Program-made: the position numbers and the translations under genes
Shown here: piece by piece, positions 48,553 to 58,348 of the stretch
How the letters are laid out: the number at the start of each line of letters is the position of its first letter
Numbering within the stretch: the stretch's first letter is position 1
The notes under the pieces: generated by a model
What the model was told of the DNA's origin: nothing
What the model saw: only the letters and a program-made list of their open reading frames with translations
Databases searched by the model: none
Assembly (NCBI GenBank): GCA_016191245.1
Contig: JACPOY010000006.1
Coordinates: 62,001-126,000 of the forward strand
Reading direction: 5' to 3'
DNA: 64,000 nucleotides
Origin: Gammaproteobacteria bacterium
Lineage (GTDB): Bacteria > Pseudomonadota > Gammaproteobacteria > Berkiellales > Berkiellaceae

Positions 48553-49743
48553 TTAATGACTTATAGATTGTATTAAATTAAATGTCTTTTCTCTGGCTAG
48601 TTTATCCGCCATCAAGATATCATCCAAGGTTTGTGCAGATAAATCGAAGAATTTTTGAAGTACTTTTTCAATAATAGTCGCTATCTGGACGAAGCGCATT
48701 TCTTTATTTAAAAACGCTTGTACTGCAACTTCATTACTGGCATTGAGTACAGTAGGAGCCGCTTTCCCAATATGAATAGCCTCGTATGCTAAAGATAAAC
48801 ATTTGAACTTGTCTTCATTTGGCGTCAAGAACTCGAGCTGTCCAATATCAGTTAAAGAAAGGGCTTTAGCCCCGGACGTTCTACGCTCTGGCCAAGATAA
48901 ACAATGGGTAATTGGTATGCGCATATCGGGAGTACCAAGTTGTGCCAGTTGTGATCCATCTAGATATTCTACCAAGGAGTGAATAATACTCTGAGGATGA
49001 ATAATGACATCAATCGCTGCTGGAGGCATTTGGAATAATTTGCTCGCCTCAATCACTTCTAAGCCTTTATTCATCAATGTGGCGCAATCAACTGTTATCT
49101 TCTTTCCCATTTTCCAGTTGGGATGCTTACATGCCATTTCAGGGGTCACCTGCCGTAACTCTTCCTGTGAAGCATGTAAAAATGGGCCTCCAGATGCAGT
49201 TAAAATCAAACGACTAACACCATCAGGGCGTTTCCCTGTCAGATAATTGGCAGGCATACATTGGAACAAAGCATTATGCTCACTATCAACAGGGAGTAAT
49301 ATTGCTCCTGTATTCGCTGCTCTTTCTAAGAGCAAATCCCCTGCCATCACCAATGCTTCTTTATTAGCAATTAAAATTTGTTTACCCGCATCAACCGCGC
49401 TCAACGTCGATAAAAGACCTGCACTCCCAACAATGGCACAAACAACTTTGGTCACTTGTTCAAGTTGAGCAATAAAGCATAAGCCTTCTTCACCGGATAA
49501 AACGTGAATATCAAGATGTGAAGTTTCAAGTAAAACACGCAGTTGCTGGGCAGCATCCGGCTCTGCCATCACAGCAAAGGCTGGAGTAAATTGATGACAC
49601 TGTTCAAAAATTTTTTCTACATTAGTATTGGCACTCAAGGCTATCACTTCAAACATTTCTTGATGCTGACTGATAACATTAAGGGTATTTTGACCTATTG
49701 AGCCTGTCGATCCTAAAATGCTAATCCCACATTTTTGCATCAT
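48553..49743 (-). CDS. dxr: 1-deoxy-D-xylulose 5-phosphate reductoisomerase
   Basis: The 396-residue enzyme catalyses the committed step of the MEP isoprenoid pathway with NADPH. The nucleotide-binding start ISILGSTGSIGQNTL, the LIANKEALVMAG segment, the metal-binding VDSEHNALFQ and the substrate loop with LTASGGPF are all intact. The length matches E. coli Dxr (398). Its start overlaps the cdsA stop by four bases. Confidence 0.97.
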   Translation of the reverse strand: MMQKCGISILGSTGSIGQNTLNVISQHQEMFEVIALSANTNVEKIFEQCHQFTPAFAVMAEPDAAQQLRVLLETSHLDIHVLSGEEGLCFIAQLEQVTKVVCAIVGSAGLLSTLSAVDAGKQILIANKEALVMAGDLLLERAANTGAILLPVDSEHNALFQCMPANYLTGKRPDGVSRLILTASGGPFLHASQEELRQVTPEMACKHPNWKMGKKITVDCATLMNKGLEVIEASKLFQMPPAAIDVIIHPQSIIHSLVEYLDGSQLAQLGTPDMRIPITHCLSWPERRTSGAKALSLTDIGQLEFLTPNEDKFKCLSLAYEAIHIGKAAPTVLNASNEVAVQAFLNKEMRFVQIATIIEKVLQKFFDLSAQTLDDILMADKLAREKTFNLIQSISH

Positions 49744-50561
49744 AACCCCTGGTTACAAACCCAAAGCAGACTCAATGCATAAAAAGGTAATGCGGCAATT
49801 AAACTATCAAGTCTATCGAGTATACCACCATGACCTGGAAGCAAATTACCACTGTCTTTGACCCCGGTTAATCTTTTGATAAGACTTTCAAAAAGATCAC
49901 CAATCACTGCTAATAAAATTGTAATGTAAGCAATACTCATCCATGCCGCATATGAAGGAAGATCATTGATTTGGAAGCTAATGATACTAAATGCCAAAAG
50001 AGCTGTACTCATGGCTCCTAGCAATCCTCCCCAAAAACCAGCAAGTGTTTTCTTTGGGCTAATGAGTGCAGCTAATGGCGTCTTTCCCCATTTTCTGCCT
50101 ATAAAATAGGCAAATGTATCTGTTGACCATACCAGTACAAATAATAATATTATCCAGAGTCCCCCATGCGGGATTCTCTTGATCGCAATCAGACCATAAC
50201 ATGCCAAAGAAAGCATAAGAATACCGATGCAGGCTTTTGCAATATTGGATTGCAAAATGAGTGGCGCTTGCCCTTGATAAGATAAAACCCAATAGACTGG
50301 CGCAAGCCACAACAACGCCCCTAGCATTAATATCCATGCGCTGTTTAGAAAATAAATGATACCTAGCGTGAGCAGAAAACAAAGAAGGAATAATGCTTTT
50401 GAGAGCTTTGACTGAAATTGACAAAAACCACACCACTCAAGAGCACCAAGAGAAAATACCCCAGCACAAACAAGCGCAAAAACTATTCCATTTAAATATA
50501 GAACGGCCCATAGAACAAGAGGTATAAGAATTGCGGCCGTTAAAATGCGATATCCAAGCAT
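49740..50561 (-). CDS. cdsA: Phosphatidate cytidylyltransferase
   Basis: The 273-residue membrane enzyme makes CDP-diacylglycerol from phosphatidate and CTP. About eight membrane segments are visible. The family signature is near the C-terminus: RLTGVKDSGNLLPGHGGILDRLDSL. DTFAYFIGRKWGKTPL and SPKKTLAGFWGG are also conserved. It sits between uppS and dxr and overlaps dxr. Confidence 0.97.
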   Translation of the reverse strand: MLGYRILTAAILIPLVLWAVLYLNGIVFALVCAGVFSLGALEWCGFCQFQSKLSKALFLLCFLLTLGIIYFLNSAWILMLGALLWLAPVYWVLSYQGQAPLILQSNIAKACIGILMLSLACYGLIAIKRIPHGGLWIILLFVLVWSTDTFAYFIGRKWGKTPLAALISPKKTLAGFWGGLLGAMSTALLAFSIISFQINDLPSYAAWMSIAYITILLAVIGDLFESLIKRLTGVKDSGNLLPGHGGILDRLDSLIAALPFYALSLLWVCNQGL

Positions 50562-50564
50562 GGT

Positions 50565-51308
50565 TTACCCTAATTGCTCACCCGTTAACCCAAAACGGCG
50601 TTCACGCATCGTATAATCACTTAATGCGCGTTCAAATTCATCCTGATTAAAATCTGGCCATAAAAGGGGGGAAAAATAAAGCTCGGTGTAAGCGAGCTCC
50701 CAAAGTATAAAATTACTAATTCTTTGCACGCCACCGGTACGAATAAACAGGTCAGGTTCAGGCAATCCATACAAAGATAATTCTTGTGCTAATTTATCCT
50801 CTGTCAAGGAGATTGGCGCATCGGGAGAATTATTCAAAAATTTTTGAATCGCATTCAGTAAATCCCAACGACCGCTATAGTTAACAGCAACATTCAGCAC
50901 CAAACCTGTATTCTTGCTTGTTAATGACTCCGCATCATCAATCGCTGCGTTAAGAGCGCGATTAAAAACAGTTCTATCGCCTATTATCCTGAGTTTGATA
51001 TTATTTTCATGTAATCTTGAAATATCTTTACGTAACACTAAAAAGAAGATCCGAAATAAGTTCCTCACTTCTTTTGATGGACGCTTCCAATTCTCAACGC
51101 CAAAAGCAAAAAGAGTGAGCACTTGAATTCCTTTCTTTTGGCAACTTGAAATAATATTGTGAACCACTTCCACGCCACGACGATGACCGGTGGTGCGACT
51201 CATTCCACGAGCAACAGCCCATCTTCCATTGCCATCCATAATGATGGCAATGTGTTTGGGTAGGTTATTGGGGTTTGGTTTAACGCCTGGATGATTCAAA
51301 TACGTCAA
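50565..51308 (-). CDS. uppS: Undecaprenyl diphosphate synthase
   Basis: The 247-residue cis-prenyltransferase extends farnesyl diphosphate to the C55 carrier used for wall and O-antigen. The active-site IMDGNGRWAVARG, the FAFGVENWKRP segment, LNVAVNYSGRWD and the terminal DLFIRTGGVQRISNFILWE are intact. The length is close to E. coli UppS (253). It lies between frr and cdsA with only a few bases between genes. Confidence 0.97.
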   Translation of the reverse strand: MTYLNHPGVKPNPNNLPKHIAIIMDGNGRWAVARGMSRTTGHRRGVEVVHNIISSCQKKGIQVLTLFAFGVENWKRPSKEVRNLFRIFFLVLRKDISRLHENNIKLRIIGDRTVFNRALNAAIDDAESLTSKNTGLVLNVAVNYSGRWDLLNAIQKFLNNSPDAPISLTEDKLAQELSLYGLPEPDLFIRTGGVQRISNFILWELAYTELYFSPLLWPDFNQDEFERALSDYTMRERRFGLTGEQLG

Positions 51309-51313
51309 GTAGA

Positions 51314-51871
51314 CTAAATCTCCATTAAATCTTTCTCTCGTTTATTGAGGATCTCATCAATTTGATGGATATAGCTATCCGTTAATTTTTGCATAGCATC
51401 TTCAGCTTTACGTTGTTCATCTTCGCTGATAGATTTCGATTTGAGCAACTCTTTAAGATGCTGATTTGAATCTCTTCTAATGTTACGAATAGCAACTTTA
51501 GCATTCTCACCCTCAGCTCTTACTTTTTTGATAAGTTCTTTACGTCTTTCTTCACTGAGTGGTGGTAAAGGTACTCGAATAACATCACCACTGGTCGCAG
51601 GATTTAAACCTAAATCTCCTGCACGAATCGCTTTTTCAATTTCTGGCACAAGCTTCTTTTCAAATGGCTTCACAGTCAGCATCAGCGGACCTTCTACACC
51701 AACGGAAGCAACTTGTGTGAGGGGTGTTGGATTACCATAATAATTAATCAAGATGCTCTCTAATAAACTCGGATGCGCTCTAGTGGCCCGTAATTTAATG
51801 AGATCATCTTCTAAGGATTTAATGCTTTTTGCCATTCTCTCTTTTGCATCTTTTTGAACATCATTAATCAT
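51314..51871 (-). CDS. frr: Ribosome recycling factor
   Basis: The 185-residue L-shaped protein splits ribosomes after termination together with EF-G. The characteristic [50 protein letters not shown] and [13 protein letters not shown] are intact. The length is exactly typical. It overlaps pyrH by four bases upstream and is followed by uppS. Confidence 0.97.
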   Translation of the reverse strand: MINDVQKDAKERMAKSIKSLEDDLIKLRATRAHPSLLESILINYYGNPTPLTQVASVGVEGPLMLTVKPFEKKLVPEIEKAIRAGDLGLNPATSGDVIRVPLPPLSEERRKELIKKVRAEGENAKVAIRNIRRDSNQHLKELLKSKSISEDEQRKAEDAMQKLTDSYIHQIDEILNKREKDLMEI

Positions 51872-52596
51872 GATTCCCCCTTTTCCACCAAAGTGCCTTC
51901 ATTTTCACCTTTGACAATGCGTAATAACGCATTAGGTTTATTGATATTAAACACCCGAATAGCCATATTGTGATCACGACACTGGCAAAATGCAGTCAAA
52001 TCCATCACGCCAAGCTCTTTTTCTAAAGCGTTTGCAAAGGTGATGCGCTCATAGAGTTCCGCTTTGGGGTTAATAGCAGGATCTGCTGAATAGATACCGT
52101 CTACATTCGTAGCTTTAAGTAAAATATTTGCTTCAATTTCAATTGCGCGCAAACTGGCTGCAGAATCTGTTGTGACCAACGGATTTCCCGTTCCTGCTGC
52201 AAAAATAACGACTCTTTTTCGTTGCAAATGATGCATGGCTTTACGTCTATCATAATGATCAACAAAGCCACTCATTGGGATAGCCGACATAATACGCGTT
52301 GATAAGCCTGCTCTTTCTAAAGCATCACGCATTGCAATGGCATTCATCACGGTTGCCAACATACCCATTTGATCGCCAGAAATACGGCCTAAACCAGCTT
52401 TGGAGAGCGATTTGCCACGAAACAAATTACCGCCACCTATTACCAATCCCACTTCAACGTTCAGTGCAATGAGTTCGCCTACTTCTTTAGCTATTCTGTC
52501 TAGCACTTTAGGATCTATCCCAAAGTGCTCTTCACCCATGAGTGCTTCACCACTGAGTTTTAACAAAATCCTCTTATAAACAGGCGTTCCTGTCAT
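51868..52596 (-). CDS. pyrH: UMP kinase
   Basis: The 242-residue bacterial UMP kinase of the amino acid kinase family has the P-loop-like [14 protein letters not shown] start, [26 protein letters not shown] and [15 protein letters not shown]. It makes UDP, feeding the CTP synthase also encoded here. Its start overlaps the tsf stop by four bases, in the conserved rpsB-tsf-pyrH-frr order. Confidence 0.98.
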   Translation of the reverse strand: MTGTPVYKRILLKLSGEALMGEEHFGIDPKVLDRIAKEVGELIALNVEVGLVIGGGNLFRGKSLSKAGLGRISGDQMGMLATVMNAIAMRDALERAGLSTRIMSAIPMSGFVDHYDRRKAMHHLQRKRVVIFAAGTGNPLVTTDSAASLRAIEIEANILLKATNVDGIYSADPAINPKAELYERITFANALEKELGVMDLTAFCQCRDHNMAIRVFNINKPNALLRIVKGENEGTLVEKGES

Positions 52597-53474
52597 GAGT
52601 TGCTCCCGCGGGCTTGGGCAACTTCTTCTTCAAAGCTCTTTTTAATCACTTCAATGCCTTCACCTACTTCAAATCGTATCATTTGCAGTACTTTAGCATT
52701 TTTTGATTTGAGCAATTGGGTTACAGTTTGATCTGGATCTTTGAAAAAAGGCTGTCCAATCAAGCAATGTTCATTTAAATGTTTCTGTAACTGCCCTTCT
52801 ACTATTTTTTCTAAAATATTTTCTGGCTTTCCGCTTTGTTTAGCGCGTTCCATCATGATTTCTTTTTCTTTAGCTATGGTTTTAGCTGGAACTTCATCTT
52901 GAGAAACAAATTGGGGTTTCATTGCAGCAACATGCATGGCTAAATCTTTTGCCAAAGCATCATCTCCACCTTCAACAAGTACCAAAGTTCCTATACGTGA
53001 ATTATGAACGTACTGGCCAATACGTTGAGAAGTTTGCGCATTCATGACTTTCATTCGTCTGATTTGGATATTTTCACCCAAGCGCGTAATTAAATTCTTA
53101 CGAGCATCTTCTATGGTTTTACCATCCATCGAAGCTTCTAATAATTTGTCTGCATCAACAATACCGGTCGCCAATACTTTCTCTGCGATTTGCTGAGCAA
53201 ATTGCACAAAATTTTCATCTCTTGCCACAAAATCAGTTTCACAATTAATTTCAACAACTGCCGCATTTTGAGGATTGCTCGCTATGACAATTCTCCCTTC
53301 TGCTGCTGTTCTTGATGCTGATTTCGCGGCCTTTTTGTGACCTGATTTGGCAATAATGTCTTCCGCGGTTTCCATATCGCCGTTCGCTTCAACCAGCGCC
53401 TTTTTACATTCCATCATGCCTGCGCCTGTGCGCTCACGAAGCTCTTTTACCATTGCTGCTGTCACGTCTGCCAT
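52593..53474 (-). CDS. tsf: Elongation factor Ts
   Basis: The 293-residue nucleotide exchange factor acts on EF-Tu. The N-terminal UBA-like domain has [16 protein letters not shown], and the core carries the conserved [32 protein letters not shown] is typical of the dimerisation part. The length is close to 283 in E. coli. A GC-rich stem lies between it and rpsB, a common attenuation site. Confidence 0.97.
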   Translation of the reverse strand: MADVTAAMVKELRERTGAGMMECKKALVEANGDMETAEDIIAKSGHKKAAKSASRTAAEGRIVIASNPQNAAVVEINCETDFVARDENFVQFAQQIAEKVLATGIVDADKLLEASMDGKTIEDARKNLITRLGENIQIRRMKVMNAQTSQRIGQYVHNSRIGTLVLVEGGDDALAKDLAMHVAAMKPQFVSQDEVPAKTIAKEKEIMMERAKQSGKPENILEKIVEGQLQKHLNEHCLIGQPFFKDPDQTVTQLLKSKNAKVLQMIRFEVGEGIEVIKKSFEEEVAQARGSNS

Positions 53475-53497
53475 TGTGCCCTCATTAAATATAAATA

Positions 53498-53515
53498 AGG
53501 GGGTATTAGCCCCCT
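53498..53515 (-). terminator. Small GC-rich stem between rpsB and tsf
   Basis: On the minus strand AGGGGG and CCCCCT pair around a 6-base loop, followed by TTATTTATATTT. It may act as an attenuator giving more rpsB than tsf mRNA. The T-run is interrupted. Confidence 0.5.
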
Positions 53516-53544
53516 CAACATTACCTAAAATTCAATCGAAAAGT

Positions 53545-54288
53545 CTAAGCTTCGTCGCCTTCTACTTCAACATATTCACCCGCTTCTGCGTGCATAGGCT
53601 GCATGTTGCCTTTCGCATCCAAAATGATATCTGCTACGCTTGAAACATAGAGTTCAATCGCACGCAATGCATCATCATTACCAGGAATAATATAATCAAT
53701 ACCGTGTGGGTTGTTATTAGTATCAACAACGCCTACAACGGGGATCCGCAAATTGTTTGCTTCACAAACAGCAATCTTTTCATGACCCACATCAATGATA
53801 AAAAGTGCATCAGGCAAACTGCCCATGTTTTTAATGCCGCCTAAACTTCTTTCAAGTTTATCTAGTTCACGTGAACGAGTGAGTGCTTCTTTTTTCACTA
53901 ATTTTTCGAAAGTACCATCATCTTTCATGGCTTCAAGTTCGTGTAAGCGTTTGATGGATTGCTTTACCGTCTTAAAGTTAGTCAACATACCACCAAGCCA
54001 ACGATAATTGACATAAGGCATGCCACAACGTTCAGCTTGTTCTTTAATAATTTTTCCGGCGCTTGGCTTAGTACCAACAAATAAAATTTTGCCATTTCTT
54101 TGCGCAACACGTTTAATGAAATTCATCGCTTCATGAAACATGGGATAGGTGATATCTAAATTGATAATATGAATTTTGTTTTTAGTCGAGAAGATATAAG
54201 GCTTCATTTTAGGATCCCAAAAACGGGTTTGATGTCCAAAATGAACGCCTGCTTCTAGCATTTGACGCATTGTGATGTTATTAGCCAT
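53545..54288 (-). CDS. rpsB: Ribosomal protein S2
   Basis: The 247-residue S2 protein of the small ribosomal subunit has the start [22 protein letters not shown], the [17 protein letters not shown] segment and [18 protein letters not shown]. The frame is open to 54300, but the ATG at 54288 is the canonical start: the TTG four codons upstream falls within the ribosome site TTGGAG. The leader holds two adjacent hairpins (separate entry). Confidence 0.97.
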   Translation of the reverse strand: MANNITMRQMLEAGVHFGHQTRFWDPKMKPYIFSTKNKIHIINLDITYPMFHEAMNFIKRVAQRNGKILFVGTKPSAGKIIKEQAERCGMPYVNYRWLGGMLTNFKTVKQSIKRLHELEAMKDDGTFEKLVKKEALTRSRELDKLERSLGGIKNMGSLPDALFIIDVGHEKIAVCEANNLRIPVVGVVDTNNNPHGIDYIIPGNDDALRAIELYVSSVADIILDAKGNMQPMHAEAGEYVEVEGDEA

Positions 54289-54304
54289 GATAGTCTCCAA
54301 ATAG

Positions 54305-54383
54305 GGTTAGGCCTCCATATGTCCCATCACCCAACCTGTAGGACTCTTCGCATTTTACTTTATGCTTTGAGTTTCACCCTACA
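54305..54383 (-). promoter_or_regulatory. rpsB leader with two adjacent hairpins
   Basis: The first hairpin (plus 54337-54383) stacks three helices: TGTAGG/CCTACA, ACTC/GAGT and GCAT/ATGC. The second (plus 54305-54336) pairs GGTTGGG with CCTAACC, ending 16 bases before the start codon. Gammaproteobacterial rpsB leaders are known to carry a structured S2 autoregulatory site; this position and two-hairpin layout fit it. Pairing is seen; autoregulation is inferred. Confidence 0.6.
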
Positions 54384-54460
54384 AGCACCCTGGATAATGT
54401 GCCGACATATGTGTGGTATATAAATAACTAGATGTGCGAAATTGCACTCCTAGGCGCGGT

Positions 54461-54466
54461 TTTATA
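54461..54466 (-). promoter_or_regulatory. Possible rpsB promoter -10 with GC discriminator
   Basis: On the minus strand TATAAA is followed at once by ACCGCGCC, a GC-rich discriminator of the kind seen in stringently controlled ribosomal promoters. No good -35 box is visible at the right distance, so the call is weak. Confidence 0.3.
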
Positions 54467-54566
54467 CCATATGTACACCTATAAATAAAGCTGCAAGACC
54501 AGACTTGGTCGACTATCCCTATTTGGCCCTATATACTATGTATTAACATAGAAAAGTAATTACAGC

Positions 54567-54650
54567 GCGCAAGTAAGGGGTACTTTAATTAAGTGGCAGG
54601 GTCTCCTGGGGGGATGGGTGACGCTTAATTAAAGTACTTTTTACTTGCGC
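54567..54650. repeat. 27-bp inverted repeat between rpsB and map
   Basis: Left arm 54567-54593 and right arm 54624-54650 are complementary over all 27 positions as plus-strand RNA if G-U pairs are allowed: only three G/A differences occur, in the GGG/AAA part. The ends read GCGCAAGTAA and the inner part TACTTTAATTAAG. The 30-base loop is G-rich (CTGGGGGGATGGGTG). There is no T-run after it. Confidence 0.7.
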
Positions 54651-54672
54651 ATAAATTTAAAATGGAACTTAC

Positions 54673-55458
54673 ATGGCCTCAAATTCAAATGTAACTATCA
54701 AAACCTCAGAAGACATAGAAAAAATGCGAGTCGCAGGACGTTTAGCGGCCGAGGTTTTGGAAATGATAGGTCCACATGTCAAAGTAGGTATCACTACTAA
54801 TGAATTGAATGATATTTGCCATGATTATATTGTCAATGTTCAACAAGCTATTCCTGCCCCATTGAATTATAAAGGCTTTCCTAAATCTATCTGTACTTCT
54901 ATTAACCATGTGATTTGTCATGGGATCCCAAACGATAAAAAATTAAAAGAAAGCGATATCATCAATATCGATGTTACTGTCATTAAAGACGGATATCATG
55001 GCGATACTTCTAAGATGTTTGTTGTGGGCACCCCTTCAGTGCAGGCCTCAAGATTAATTAAAGTCACAAGAGAGTGCCTATTACTTGGTCTATCTCAAGT
55101 GAAACCTGGGAATTTTCTAGGCGATATTGGTGAAATTATTGAAAAACATGCTCATGCCAATCGTTTTTCAGTCGTCAGAGAATATTGTGGACATGGCATA
55201 GGTAAAATTTTTCATGAAGAACCACAAATTTTACATTATGGTAAAGCGAAAACAGGCATGGAAATGATACCTGGCATGATTTTTACCATCGAACCCATGA
55301 TAAATGCCGGCAAGCGTCACACCAGATTGTTACCTGATCAATGGACTGTCGTGACTAAAGATCATAGTCTTTCTGCCCAGTGGGAACACACTATTTTAGT
55401 GACAGAACATGGGCATGAAGTTCTCACCAAAAGAACAGAAGAAACTGATATAACCTAA
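54673..55458 (+). CDS. map: Methionine aminopeptidase type I
   Basis: The 261-residue enzyme removes the N-terminal Met from new proteins. The metal-binding scheme is intact: Asp in NIDVTVIKDGYHGDTSKMF (two Asp), His in YCGHGIGKIFHEEPQ, Glu in TIEPM and Glu in QWEHTILV. SINHVICHGIP is also typical. It is divergent from rpsB, as in many gammaproteobacteria, and its stop overlaps the glnD start by one base. Confidence 0.97.
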   Translation: MASNSNVTIKTSEDIEKMRVAGRLAAEVLEMIGPHVKVGITTNELNDICHDYIVNVQQAIPAPLNYKGFPKSICTSINHVICHGIPNDKKLKESDIINIDVTVIKDGYHGDTSKMFVVGTPSVQASRLIKVTRECLLLGLSQVKPGNFLGDIGEIIEKHAHANRFSVVREYCGHGIGKIFHEEPQILHYGKAKTGMEMIPGMIFTIEPMINAGKRHTRLLPDQWTVVTKDHSLSAQWEHTILVTEHGHEVLTKRTEETDIT

Positions 55459-58070
55459 TGAGTGCTTTGCTACTCACGAGATTACATCTAGAAGATATCA
55501 AACCAAATACTCCCTCCTCAGAAATTGTTGCCAAAATTCGGCAAAAATGGAGCAAAGCCTGCGCTTTGCTCGATATGCATTTTTGGCAAGGACAAAATAT
55601 CTTAGATCTACTTTACAATCGCGCCGTCTGTCTTGATGAACTTCTTTTATTTGCATGGCAAAAATATCAACTCCATTTACACGAAGATGTCTGTCTTATT
55701 GCTGTTGGTGGTTATGGGCAAATGCGAATTCATCCTGGATCTGATGCTGATATACTCATTTTGATCCCATCGATGCAGAATAATCAATTAAATCAGCAAA
55801 TCGAACAATTTGTGGCCTTTTGTTGGGATTGCGGCATCAAGCTGGGATTAAGTGTTAGAACGACACAAGAATGTTTAGCACTGGCTCGAGAAGATATCTC
55901 CATTTTTACAAATTTACTCACCTTTAGAATGCTGACAGGCAGAACTCGAGATTTTAATGAGTTACAAACCGATATTACAGATCAAACACTATGGACATTC
56001 GAGAGATTCTTTGCGGCAAAACTCCAAGAAAGAGAGTCGCGTCAAAGTCGCTATCAACATACTGAATATCTTTTGGAACCAAATATAAAAGATTCTTTAG
56101 GTGGATTACGCGATATCTCTTTAATCCATTGGCTTATGATAAAAAAATATCATCAAGATGATATAAAAACTTTAGTAAAAAACCAAGATCTTAACGAAGA
56201 TGAATATGATGCTTTGAATAAAGCAAGTCAATTTTTATTGCGTATTCGTTATGCCTTACATCTCATAGCAACTAAAACAACTGATAGACTCTATTTTGAA
56301 TATCAAGAAATATTGGCTCATAAATTTGGTTTTCAAGGGAAAACATTAAATAAAACCCTTTCATTATTTATGCAAGCTTATTTTCAAAATATTACTTGCG
56401 TGCGAGATATTACCGATTTATTGTGTCAGCATTATAAAGAAGAAATAACCCAAATTGCTGATAAACAATATATCAAAATTGATGAAACTGCCGTAAACAA
56501 ATCAGAATATCTATTCAATCTTTTTTTGCAAGTAGCTAAAAATAAAGCAAATGGCTTTTGTGCGGGTTCTAGTCGATTGATAATCCAATACATGAAGACA
56601 AGCCCGCCTGATTATTTTAGTAACCCTCAGGCCCAAGAAATGTTTTTACACATTTTACAAGCAGACTTTTGCGCAACATCAATAGCACTCATGCATCGCT
56701 TGGGAGTTTTACAACGCTTTATCCCTACTTTTGCTTCTATTTCCGGACAAATGCAATATGATTTATTTCATCTGTATACTGTAGATGCACATACATTGCT
56801 GGTTCTTCACAATATTCAATTTTTTTATCAACATGAAACATTTGAAAAATTCGAACTGTTATCCTCGTGTAAAAATAATAAAAAACGTGAAATTTTATAT
56901 CTTAGCGCACTATTTCATGATATCGGTAAAGGACAAGGTGGCGATCATAGCAAAATTGGGGCAACAATCGTGTTACAATTTTGTAAACATCTTTCCTTAA
57001 ACGATGAAGATTCCTCATTAGTTTCATGGCTTGTCAGTAATCACCTTTTGATGTCAATGACTGCTCAAAGTAAAGATATTTTTGATGATAAGGTTATTGC
57101 AAATTTTGTCAATATTGTCAAAACACCTCAACGCTTGGGTTATTTATATCTATTGACCGTAGCAGACATTGTTGCAACTAATCCTACACTGTGGAATCAT
57201 TGGCGTGCAGCTTTATTACAAGATTTATATCTCGCAACCATTAAAAAGTTTGAAGACAAAAACCACCCTCAAACCACGCGGTCCAATAATATTGACCATA
57301 TAAAACAAAAAATAATCGATATTGGCGGTTTTGATGCACCATTAGTTGAAGCATTATGGCAAGATTTCCATGACGAGTATTTTACAAATGAAACATTATC
57401 AAATATCGCGTGGCAAACGAATGAATTATTAAAATCGAAAATAGAGCAAAAAGCTTTTACTATCGCGTTAAGAACCCATCAAACTCAAGTGGGGACTGAA
57501 ATATTGATTTATGCTACAGAAAATGTCAATTTATTTGCCAGTATCTGTGCAACAATGGAAAAAGTATTTCTTAATATTGTTCAAGCCAGAATCACCACCA
57601 CGCGGAATCACTATTCATTACAAAGTTTTATTGTGCTGGATATTTCAGGCACCCCTATTACTGGGCCACAACGACTTTCTGAAATACGTCATTCTCTTGA
57701 AATGTTGTTAAAACCATTAACAAACCAAACCAGTGACTTAAAGATCCCTTTTGTATCAAGACATGTTCCAAGAAATCTAAAATTTTTTAGTATGAACACC
57801 AAAATAAGAATCAGCGCTACAAAATCTAAAGATAAAACCATTATTAAAATGGATGCGCCTGATTTTCCGGGTTTATTGGCTCGTATTGGTGAAACTTTCG
57901 TAAAAAATAATGTGATATTGCACAGCGCGAAGATAAATACGCTTGGTAACAAAGTTGAAGATGTCTTTTATATAAGTGATCCCAATACCCATGGCGCAAT
58001 TATTGATCCAGTGCGACTACACCAACTCAAAGCCGCCATATTAGAAGCTGTTTCTAAACACAGTAAATAA
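55458..58070 (+). CDS. glnD: Bifunctional PII uridylyltransferase/uridylyl-removing enzyme
   Basis: The 870-residue nitrogen sensor modifies PII. The N-terminal nucleotidyltransferase domain has GGYGQMRIHPGSDADILIL, followed by the GlnD PII-uridylyltransferase region with NIKDSLGGLRDI. An HD domain has ALFHDIGKGQGGDHS, and two C-terminal ACT domains follow (about 690 on and 800 on, with DFPGLLARIGETF). The length is close to E. coli's 890, so it appears complete. No glnB gene is visible in the window. Confidence 0.96.
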   Translation: MSALLLTRLHLEDIKPNTPSSEIVAKIRQKWSKACALLDMHFWQGQNILDLLYNRAVCLDELLLFAWQKYQLHLHEDVCLIAVGGYGQMRIHPGSDADILILIPSMQNNQLNQQIEQFVAFCWDCGIKLGLSVRTTQECLALAREDISIFTNLLTFRMLTGRTRDFNELQTDITDQTLWTFERFFAAKLQERESRQSRYQHTEYLLEPNIKDSLGGLRDISLIHWLMIKKYHQDDIKTLVKNQDLNEDEYDALNKASQFLLRIRYALHLIATKTTDRLYFEYQEILAHKFGFQGKTLNKTLSLFMQAYFQNITCVRDITDLLCQHYKEEITQIADKQYIKIDETAVNKSEYLFNLFLQVAKNKANGFCAGSSRLIIQYMKTSPPDYFSNPQAQEMFLHILQADFCATSIALMHRLGVLQRFIPTFASISGQMQYDLFHLYTVDAHTLLVLHNIQFFYQHETFEKFELLSSCKNNKKREILYLSALFHDIGKGQGGDHSKIGATIVLQFCKHLSLNDEDSSLVSWLVSNHLLMSMTAQSKDIFDDKVIANFVNIVKTPQRLGYLYLLTVADIVATNPTLWNHWRAALLQDLYLATIKKFEDKNHPQTTRSNNIDHIKQKIIDIGGFDAPLVEALWQDFHDEYFTNETLSNIAWQTNELLKSKIEQKAFTIALRTHQTQVGTEILIYATENVNLFASICATMEKVFLNIVQARITTTRNHYSLQSFIVLDISGTPITGPQRLSEIRHSLEMLLKPLTNQTSDLKIPFVSRHVPRNLKFFSMNTKIRISATKSKDKTIIKMDAPDFPGLLARIGETFVKNNVILHSAKINTLGNKVEDVFYISDPNTHGAIIDPVRLHQLKAAILEAVSKHSK

Positions 58071-58101
58071 AACCTCCATCGTAAGAAACCTCCATCGTAA
58101 G
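58070..58101. repeat. Two perfect 16-bp direct repeats after glnD
   Basis: AAACCTCCATCGTAAG occurs twice head to tail (58070-58085 and 58086-58101), beginning at the last base of the glnD stop codon. Confidence 0.8.
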
Positions 58102-58105
58102 AGAG

Positions 58106-58237
58106 TATATACGCCCACAAGTTTTGCTTTAGGCGAGGCGTCAAGCCCAGAGCAACAGGAGTGTACATTTTAGTACACGACTGTTTGCGAGGAGGTGAAG
58201 ACAAGGAAGCATAAAGCTAAACTGGTAGGCGTATACA
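58106..58237. repeat. Structured palindromic repeat, family 2 copy B
   Basis: Outer inverted ends TATATACGCC and GGCGTATACA enclose GCTTTAGGCGAGGCG, the core CAGGAGTGTACATTTTAG then TACACGACTG, and a closing GCATAAAGC. The core matches copy A near 39.96 kb (CAGGAATGTAC..GTACATGACTG) with the same central GTAC-stem. The flanks are less conserved. Confidence 0.65.
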
Positions 58238-58348
58238 CAGGTGGCTACAAAGCAAATATGTTTCTATACTAGGTCTTATGGGACCATGCTTTATACCAGC
58301 ATGTATATACGCTCAAATTTTATAAATTTGTTCAGTAAGGAATGATTT

